From Reticulitermes lucifugus (taxonomy: Eukaryota; Arthropoda; Insecta; Blattodea; Rhinotermitidae): DNA of 64,000 bases. The notes under the pieces were generated by a model, which worked only from the letters and a program-made list of their open reading frames with translations, did no database searches and had not been told where the DNA came from. A program made the position numbers and the translations under genes. This document shows positions 56,511-64,000 of the stretch, one piece after another (positions within the stretch are counted from its first letter, which is position 1; every line of letters starts with the position of its first letter). The stretch lies in NCBI GenBank assembly GCA_026260175.1, contig JAKCWW010001785.1:1-64000 (forward strand). Direction: 5' to 3'.

Positions 56511-56931
56511 CCGTCACTGCTGTATGGTCAGGGTACTTAGAACATTGTTCAGAAAACCACTACAGAATGACAATGCCCTTGTTGACGGAAAGAGCGAATG
56601 ACACTCGCTCTGCTCACTGATTTAAGGACAGATAATCACATCAGCATGTAACATTGTGCCACTCGTTTTACTGGGGATAACGCATTCGGAGAAGTCGGCA
56701 TGTAGAGCCAATGGGAGTACGGGGCTAACGCGCAATGGCGTCGGAGGGAATTAAGTTAAAACGCCTTCACGGCAGTAATTAAACTGGCAAGTATGTCGGT
56801 CTTTTTCCGTTGTCTCATTTCAGTTGCAGAATCACGACTTTTTAAGGTGACCGTGTTGGGCCCATTACATGGCAAGGCATGGCAAACCGGTAGGCTTAAC
56901 ATTTGTACCGGATGACAGAGCAGTCGGGATA

Positions 56932-57235
56932 GCTCAGTTGGTATAGGGCTTAGGCTACGGCCTGGAAAATCGAGGAATAATGGTTCGATTCCCCGTAGGG
57001 CAAGAGATATTTTCTTCTCTAAAGCGTCGAGACCGGCTCTGGATCCCAAGTAGCCTCGCACTTAGTGGGTAATGGGGGCTTTTTTCCCGGGGGTAAAGTA
57101 GCCTGGTCGTAAGTCTGACCACTCACCTTCATCCAGTGCCGAGATTAAGAATGACTGGAGCTATATCTCCTTTCCCCCGTATGCGTGTGTGACGTGCAAA
57201 ATATATTTTACGTTGACCTTTTACCTCATGACGGA
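56932..57235 (+). mobile_element. Family B SINE, near full length
   Basis: Head TCGGGATAGCTCAGTTGGTA with B-box word AATGGTTCGATTCCCCG. The body has GAGACCGGCTCTGG and CGGGGGTAAAGTAGCC, and the tail GAGATTAAGAATGACTGGAG. One of the best preserved B copies. Confidence 0.9.
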
Positions 57236-58019
57236 CGGAGACCCAGCGTAACAAAATAGCATGTTTCTTTAACAACTTTCACCACTATTTAAGACATATT
57301 ATGCTGAGTCTCATATTTGCTGTATATGTAATTCGCAAGTGTAGCCCCAATTACGTACGGCTATTATCATTTATATTTCGAGAAAACGAAGAAACGACTG
57401 AAATCTGAGTACACGGTAATGCATGGGTAATTTTTTTTAATGAAAACTGCACTCAATTTACCCAAACAGCTTTAAATATTACAAAAACCAGAATTTTGAA
57501 TATCATGATTTTGTAAAGGGGAATTTGATTCAGATTTTAATTTTTTGTACATAATTTCCACGTCTTTAAATTCTTTCACTCTTTTAGACTAAATTTTTGT
57601 CAGCTCAGACGAATTTTGCTCAATAATTCACAAAGAAGTTTGATATAGGCCCACGATAAGTGTAATAAATTTGGAATTGCTGTATTCTATGGTCATTTCG
57701 GGTTCTGCCGTGTCGTATGTATAGTACATAACTCTACCCCGAAATATGTATAAGCCGTCGGTGTCCGACGTTTAGGTCTCTAAGGCTACTATCGACTTCG
57801 AATGACGCGGCCTAAACTCATACTTGAGTCGTATGCATTAGACACCCAACACTAATATATGTAAAGACAAGTTGTTGCAGGTGGAATATTGTGCATTAAG
57901 AAGTTCCCGTTGCTTTAGTACCACAAAGCTTCTAACTTGGGCTTCTTCTATAAAATTCATACAAATCTACGGGGCTTATATCGAACTTATTTCTTTCATC
58001 TAGTAATTATCTGTACGAA
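57236..58019. other. No feature recognised
   Basis: AT-rich, no supported frame or repeat. Confidence 0.5.
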
Positions 58020-58240
58020 GATTCGAGACTTTGGGATATTACTCTCCATCGACTGGTAAATATTTACCGACATTTCGAGGGATTGTCTTCATCTTCAGTG
58101 TTATTTTCTTGACTTTCTGGTGTCTTAAGATGAAGGCAGTACGAGCCTTATAAACTTCCGTTACTCTTTACCAGTCTACACGATGTAACATCCCAGAAGA
58201 CGTGAGTTTTCAGTAACACCGTTGTGAAAACCCCAAACCT
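58020..58240. mobile_element. Foldback family D element, both arms
   Basis: Left GACTTTGGGATATTACTCTC, then GACTGGTAAATATTTACCG and GTCTTCATCTTCAG. Right TAAGATGAAGGCAGTACG, then TTTACCAGTCTACACG and GTAACATCCCAGAAGACG. The sides are inverted copies. The outer word GTTGTGAAAACCCCAAAC follows on the right. With D3 it shows that complete members have two arms. Confidence 0.75.
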
Positions 58241-60221
58241 TGCACATCTTTGTAACATTCGAAGGAACGAACAGCTCATAACACATTCTATATTTCCTCT
58301 AGTATCAGTTACATTCTTCAAAGTACATGTATCCTGTCGCTCTTAATACACAGCGTTGCTGGATTTTCTCACAAGTTTGATGAAATTGATTTCTGAAGCG
58401 ACACGTGGAGGTCTGAGTAGTTGGCACGAGTGGATGTAGCTTTTGAACGTTATTGATTCCTGGAACTGCATATACAGTATTTCAGCAACCATATTTCATT
58501 ACATGCGAGGGAAGGTTTCCAAAGATTCGTTTCAATCATTTATTTAGTAATTGAATTTAATTCTCATTTATTACCGTGACAATTTAAGATTGTAATAATA
58601 CCTATAATATTCATTGTTACTCTTAGCTATAATGCAACTGCCAATTAAGTTAGCACGCCAAGATATATATATATATATATGTATATATTTTATTTTAGAG
58701 TATGGAACAAAAAGGCAGAACCCCCACAATTATTTTGTTTTCTCAAATCCTTAGAACTTCACAACTAATATTTCTGTTTCATTTCATTTTGCATTTATTT
58801 TCAAAATTAAAAACAAGACCATGGCAGGTTAGAACGAGCTGGTGTTTATGCACAATGCAACACTCTTTGTACTTATTTCAATAACACTTTGTAGTGGAAA
58901 TGACAATTTAATTACAGGCGTACGTTACAGTGAGACAATTCGAAAGAAATAATACCAGTAGTTAGATTCAGATTACAATGTCTGTTTTGTTCGGACATTT
59001 TAATATATATTTCAGCGTCTTTTATTGCAACAGGAAATCTATTTCACAGTATGAAATTTGTAATGCATCAGTTGTAAGTAAGTCACCGTTTGTGACAGAC
59101 AAACTGGCGTAACGTATGATTTTATCAAAATTACTGGGTAGTGTGAAGACATTTTGGATTCCGAGTGCCTCAACATACCAGCCAGAAAAAATTAGAAATA
59201 TAAATGAAGGAAGGAAATAGAAATAACAGTGTCATTAAGAGACGTTAAAGAGATGATTTCATATTAACTCATAATTTAAATTTTATATTTAGGATTTTGT
59301 ATTTATGACCAATATTACGTTACTACATGTATACTCTCCTAATATTAAAGCCACTGGTGCTCCATACTCATTCATCCCTCCATCACTGACGTTATTTAAA
59401 CTTAGCAGCTTAGATCGTCGTTAAATAACACAGTAAGAATTAAGTATTATTTGCAACATGTCCATTGTTTATAGGCTGTGTCTTATGTCTAATGATTTAG
59501 TAATTTAGGAAGCTTCATAATTGTTTTTAAAGTTCCATAATCGCATCTTGGATGGATGCAGGTACAAAATGTGAAGGTCCTATTATATTTCACGCAAATG
59601 TCGAGAGTCCTAATGATTTCTTATGAGTAACTGGTTATTCTCTTTGACGTTTAGAACACTGTAGATATCCATATTTTGTGGTAGCAAAATCCAGAAAGTG
59701 TGTTTGTGTATGTGTGTGTGTATGTGGACTCAATTTTGGTTCTGACAAAGCTTAAACCCAAATATTAAGCGGTCAGAAATGTGGATGATTTACTTTATTA
59801 TTTCCTGCGAAAATTTTGGTGAAACTGAGAAGTCAGTACATAGCTTTGTTGTGTAGGCCGAACTTACAGTTTGTGAAGAAACTGGGAAAGACACACGTCG
59901 AGTATGTTAGCAACATGCACAGTTAAATCTGCTTTCCTTTTTAAAACTCCTATTTAAGACACTTGGCTTCTTTCCTCGTTGAGCTGAAATTGGAACGGAA
60001 ATTAAAGAAGCTAGGATGAAGCCCTTCCATGTGGCGCAAACTATTATGGAAATGTTCTTTATATTTGCTTCGATTATGTGTGCTATGATTATATATGAAT
60101 AATTGTTCTATTGTTGCCAAGAAGCCCTCCATCTGCTATAAACATTGTGGTATTTCCCTTTTAAAAACATATTAAAATATCTGTTGATACTTTTCTCCTG
60201 AAATATTATGTGATGCCCTAC
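58241..60221. other. No gene; (TA)n and (TG)n runs
   Basis: (TA)n at 58663-58688 and a TG-rich run at 59701-59724. A 58-base block at 59016-59073 lies between TATATATTTCAG and GTAAGTAAG and is open in one frame, but is too short to count alone. Otherwise featureless. Confidence 0.45.
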
Positions 60222-60402
60222 AAACATTCAGCCTCCTGTACAATGGGTACCAGGTCTCTTTCCCGGGGTAAAGCGGTAGGAGCGTAACTCTGACCACCCA
60301 TACGCTAGCGCCGAGGTTGGTATGGGTTGAGCTGTGCCTGACCTCCGCTCTGTGCCTGCTTGGCATGTAAGAGGACAACCTTTACCTTCTACCTGAAACA
60401 TT
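60222..60402 (+). mobile_element. Family B SINE, 5' truncated
   Basis: CAATGGGTACCAGGTCTC, CCCGGGGTAAAGCGGTAGG and GCGCCGAGGTTGGTATGGG, then GGACAACCTTTACCTTCTAC. The tRNA-like head is missing. Confidence 0.75.
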
Positions 60403-60424
60403 TATGTTCTTCTTTATTTGTTGA

Positions 60425-60600
60425 CGATAATATTTATCTTCTTCTATGGCCCTCCAGTCTGTTTTCGGGCCATGGCTTCCGTCTTGCCGGGATTTCGAGA
60501 AAATTTAATTCTGCGAGGTGAGGATGTCATCCTCACGCCCAATCCCCAAACTAGAAGGCCACGTTATCTTTCTTTGTTCGCCACCTAGCTTAAAACCTGT
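60425..60600 (-). repeat. GC-richer block, probably repeat-derived
   Basis: On the minus strand it reads GGGGATTGGGCGTGAGGATG and CGGCAAGACGGAAGCCATGG. The peptide words KTEAMARKQTGGP from one frame recall a common 3' terminal repeat in cockroach predictions (recollection). No splice signals fit a host exon. Confidence 0.25.
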
Positions 60601-61104
60601 CAGGAATGGGTGATATATATTATTATGTGTATTGTGGTGTAATCGTAAATTGGCTTCTTAAACTGTGCAACGTTTAAAGATTATGAATTTCTAAAAATAT
60701 TGACATAAGTTTTGCTGATGATAGTGAGCTACAGGACAAATTGTGGAGTACATTATTGTGACTAATGCTTATATATCGCTTCAATCTCTGACTAATTAAA
60801 TTGCATACTTCAAACGTATGTAATTATCAGTGAAAAAGGAACGTATTCCAAGCCCCTCATTAATAAACTTATTCTTATTAAATTAAGTCTATCTTCAATG
60901 GTTTCGCATGTAGGCTTGTAAAGCTTTCGAAATTTTGCCTATAATGTAATAATCTGTTGCTAATAAATGGTAATGGCGAATATGTGTGTTGAAAGAACGA
61001 GTTATGTTTAATGGCATTCCTATGGAATTAATATCTGCATATGTGTAGGTATGTGTACAGTCATAAATACATAACATGCATTTATAATATTAAAGTGTAC
61101 TTAC
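60601..61104. other. No feature recognised
   Basis: AT-rich. On the minus strand this would be the intron downstream of the next entry. Confidence 0.45.
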
Positions 61105-61254
61105 GTACATAGGTCGTGAACGGAATGCTGAAAATGTGGACAGGAAATTCTCAGGTGGCGGCATAGGCAACACAGGCTTACCCTTTATGCGGGACATGGG
61201 TTTCACCAGCACTTTGCCCTTTCCTTCCATCCACTTCGTTACCGTTGAGTTGTC
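61105..61254 (-). CDS. Candidate internal exon, 50 codons, phase 0/0, unknown protein
   Basis: On the minus strand TTTGATCCTAACAG is followed by 150 open bases and then GTAAGTACAC, a consensus donor. The peptide starts DNSTVTKWMEGKGKVLVKPM, continues SRIKGKPVLPMPPPENFLST and ends FSAFRSRPMY. The frame has stops (TGA, TAA) just before the acceptor and a TAA soon after the donor, so it is bounded exactly by the splice sites. It is GC-richer than its flanks. The Lys-rich part followed by PMPPP looks like a linker in a larger protein. A donor-like GTAAGC inside (after MSRIKG) could give a shorter form. I do not recognise the protein. Confidence 0.55.
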
Positions 61255-61765
61255 CTGTTAGGATCAAATTATCAGCTTGCTTCTAGTTGTGTAGCTGAAA
61301 ACGAAGGAAAGAGAGAATTTTGTAGACTATGCCTGTTACAGAGTAGAATCAAAGTAATTTTAATTCCTGGTTTGGGAAAAGGGTTAAATACTAAAAGGGC
61401 CAGTTTAATTCTACAGCAGATATGGCGTTTAATGGGGCCTTAGTGTTTGGGGGTAGTAAAGAAGAATGGTTATATTCCAAATTTTGTGTCAAAATCACGC
61501 TACTCCTAAGTAGGGTTCTATAATTTATTTTTTGTTGGACCAGGAATGCCCTAAACCTACCCTGACTACGAGTAATGTAAAGAGTGAACTGATTCTAACA
61601 GATCATAGTAAAAGTATTGGACAAATTTTTGTGTATAATTGATTTAGTTATTTATGACCAAGACAGTGCTGAAAGTAGAGACTGTTAAATAATCAAATTT
61701 TAATCTACATTATACAGGACGATTTTTATGACGCGAGATTTATGTCTCTCACAGCGCTGTTGCTC
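61255..61765. other. No feature recognised
   Basis: AT-rich. It would be the intron upstream of the minus-strand exon candidate. Confidence 0.45.
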
Positions 61766-61925
61766 AAGATTCAAGCCTTCTGGGATGTTACACTGTATTG
61801 ACTGATAAACAATTTCCGACGTTTCGGCCGATATAATTGTCTTCATCTTCAGGATCAAGCAGTCGGTAACCATTTATCTGTCGAAAGAGCGTAACATTGC
61901 AAAAGACACAATTTTCAGATATTTA
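61766..61925. mobile_element. Foldback family D element, right arm shortened
   Basis: Left arm GCCTTCTGGGATGTTACAC, CTGATAAACAATTTCCGACG and CTTCATCTTCAGGATCAAGC. The right side is cut but keeps GTCGGTAACCATTTATC and GCGTAACATTGC. The inverted relation of the sides is clear. Confidence 0.7.
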
Positions 61926-62555
61926 TTAAAATATGTGGGCAAATCGAAATAGAACACATCAGACTGTACATTTTTAACGGATAAGATGAACCTAACAAAG
62001 ATCCAAGGACAATGAAGTTAGAGGGCTAAGCGTCAAGGATATTAGTATATGAAAACACGTTCTATGAGGACGGATAAAAAGTGTTAAGTTGGTTTGTAGA
62101 CTGAAAATTGAAATAAGCAACATATGTCCAATTGTTATCAGCCTGCAATTCAGGATTTGATGCACAAACGGATGATACCATAGGAAAGGCATTCGAAGAG
62201 AGAATTTGCACGGAAGAACGATACTTCTGCAATTCATGATATGCAGGAAAATTCCATCGCAATTCAACTGGAAAATTTATTTCCAGTCTGTAGTTGTGTT
62301 TTCCACATATTAGATCACACTGCGATTTTTATGTATTGTAGCCCTCGAGGAAAACTTTAAAATCATTACTTCACTGAATTTTCGCTCTGTGTCACAACTT
62401 TCAGCAAAGATCGAGTTTGCAGTACCGACTGAGCGATAGGTTTCCCCCTCTGTCGTTTATTGGCGTCGGTTTCTATCCTGTTCTTAGCTACTATTAATGA
62501 TAATTATTCACACAAAACATAAAACAGCCAATTAGAAACCATATTCTCCTGTGGC
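61926..62555. other. No feature recognised
   Basis: Minus-strand frames at 61992-62267 are open for 66-91 codons in two frames with no motif or splice support. Confidence 0.45.
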
Positions 62556-62557
62556 TA

Positions 62558-62590
<33 letters not shown>

Positions 62591-63065
62591 GTAGTCTGTC
62601 TTACAGGTCCGTAGCCTCTTGCAAAACGAGTTCTCCAGAGGGTGTTATGTAGTGCTTCCTTTTTGAATTTCTAGTATCTTCTCTTTTTCTTAAGGTCATC
62701 AAGTAGCTGCTTACGCCTTCTTCCTCGTCTTCCCATCATTTCTATCCTTCCCTCTAACTTTCCTTGAATCACGTGTTTTAGAAGGCAGTTTCTACGCAGT
62801 ATGTGACCAATCCAGTTAGCCTTTCTTATTTTTATTGTATGTAGGATATTCCTCTCCTCCTTCACTCTGTGTAATACTTCTTCATTTCTCACACGATCGG
62901 TGCAACTGATCTTCCCCATTCTTCTTCAGCACCACATTTCAAAATTTTCCGCGTATTTCTGATCTGCTTTCCGAAGTGTCGACGTTTCAGCAACATACAA
63001 AGCTATGCTCCAAATATAGCACTTTACTAGTTTCTTCCTACATCCTGCATTTAATTTTAAATTGC
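62556..63065 (-). mobile_element. LINE fragment (RT family 3), C-terminal end and 3' tail
   Basis: The minus-strand frame runs nearly unbroken: KLVKCYIWSIALYVAETSTL, DRVRNEEVLHRVKEERNILH, ANWIGHILRRNCLLKHVI, GRRGRRRKQLLDDLKKKRRY, then FKKEALHNTLWRTRFARGYG and a double TGA that leads into the (GAT)n tail. Only two in-frame stops interrupt it (TGA at 62926-62928 and TAG at 62671-62673), each where a Trp codon is likely. This is the region after the RT palm of an insect LINE. 5' truncated and comparatively young. Confidence 0.85.
62559..62588. repeat. (TCA)n microsatellite, 3' tail of the LINE
   Basis: Ten TCA units. On the minus strand they follow the LINE stop codons directly, as expected for a simple-repeat tail of this LINE family. 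Confidence 0.9.
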
Positions 63066-64000
63066 GTGTAGGTTAAGTAAAACATTAACGACGAATTCCT
63101 TATAATATTAACAAAATTATTCATAAATTACTTAGATAAGTCTCATTTGTCTATCTAATCGCCATGACTTTTTTGTTTCGACAGTCACTATCACCTCTGT
63201 TCATATCCGTGACCACAAAATAATTTGTTATGTGGAGACAGAATTATGTGTTTTCATTCCCTAGGCTTCTTTGAGCATATGTGGAAGAAAACAGCAGCTG
63301 TTTATTTATTCATTTTTATTTTGTTCATTATGAGAGAAGTGTAGTAGGGTCTTCACAGTGTGGGGCTGAAATGGATACTTTAAGAAGCACGAACACGCGT
63401 TTCGACTTGGCCGGTCAGCGTACCTTCCAGATGGAAGCATTGTAACTTATGCTACCGTTTCTAGGGGTCCGCGGTATCGACCAAACAGAAAACAGCAGGG
63501 AAGCAGCAGGGCGCAAGCTATCGTCAGCCATCAGCCTTTTCCATTTGACTTCCAGCTATTACCACTTGGCTGCGCTAGTCTCTTGCTAGCTGGCGCAACC
63601 AGTGGAACTTTTATGAAACACGAAGTTTGTATTTTTTCCCCCAGTTTTGTAGACCGTGGATGCCATTTTAACAATAATGAGTTAACAACAAGATATGAGA
63701 CACATTGTCTGCACTGGAGATGAAATTTGGCATCACGTCTTTTACTTTTATGTAGATTAATTCAGTGAGAAAGAATTTTGCTTTTCTTCCATACATATAA
63801 CTGAATCAGTGCGTACAATATACATGTAATTTTGAATAAATTAATGTGTTTACGTGAGTTACTTATTTCTTAACATGTTGGCGACTTCAGATACTGTAAA
63901 TAAGCTGTCAATCTGAGACGGTGGAGAGGAAATTAAGGTGCATGGGGAATTAAATATTGCCCTTTATTATGTTCCTATTATCACCGCCGTTTCTGGGATG
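63066..64000. other. No gene; GC-richer patch at 63.37-63.64 kb
   Basis: The patch has GGGGTCCGCGGTATCGACC and GCTGCGCTAGTCTCTTGC. Its frames (words KQQGASYRQPSAFS) recall repeat-derived peptides in cockroach predictions. No splice-bounded exon was seen. The rest is AT-rich to the window end. Confidence 0.35.

Noticed and set aside
59016-59073. 58-base exon between TTTCAG and GTAAGT
   Set aside because: The splice words are good, but a 58-base open block in AT-rich DNA is expected by chance and nothing else supports it.

Overview
This is a 64 kb piece of an AT-rich animal genome, almost certainly an insect and most likely a cockroach or termite (Blattodea, Periplaneta-like). It has no bacterial-style gene packing, no operons and no long open reading frames. 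Instead it holds several families of tRNA-headed SINEs, decayed LINE 3' ends, many short foldback elements and small inverted-repeat DNA transposon remnants. The placement in Blattodea is an inference: it rests on recollection of repeat-derived peptides that recur in cockroach and termite gene predictions, and no search was run.

Most of the window looks intergenic or intronic. No complete host gene is visible. The best host-gene signal is a 150-base open block on the minus strand (61105-61254): a phase 0/0 exon candidate with an AG acceptor, a consensus GTAAGT donor and in-frame stops just outside both ends. Weaker exon candidates are a 43-base minus-strand block (44820-44862), whose phase would fit the first, a 111-base plus-strand block (7630-7740), and a GC- and CpG-rich island with a GTAAGC donor (27056-27318). 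None was matched to a known protein.

The mobile-element layer is dense. SINE family A (Leu-tRNA-like head) has five copies, one of them holding the 93-base assembly gap and bounded by a 12-base target duplication. SINE family B is the commonest, with about 13 copies or pieces; three lie within about 1 kb at 22.7-23.7 kb. SINE family C has three copies and SINE family F three copies plus a tail at the window start. LINE remains fall into three groups: the 3' part of an R2/R4-like element with CCHC knuckle and restriction-like endonuclease (35640-37175), six pieces of one reverse-transcriptase LINE family (best at 39520-40210), and two copies of a third family (the younger at 62556-63065).

DNA-transposon remnants include a 2.4 kb element with very long inverted arms (20045-22415), Tc1/mariner-like, pogo-like and hAT-like miniature elements, and a recurrent foldback family whose centre combines GAAGATG and GAAACGT motifs. 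Tandem repeats include a 28-base array of ten units (51272-51552) and a degraded array of about 85-base units that stays open in one frame (33500-33935). The long stretches between these (for example 8.3-11.7, 18.1-20.0, 30.1-32.3, 37.2-39.5 and 53.0-56.3 kb) show nothing recognisable. I found no convincing new biological system. The most testable leads are the minus-strand exon, the long-armed element, the shared foldback core motif and two near-perfect hairpins.
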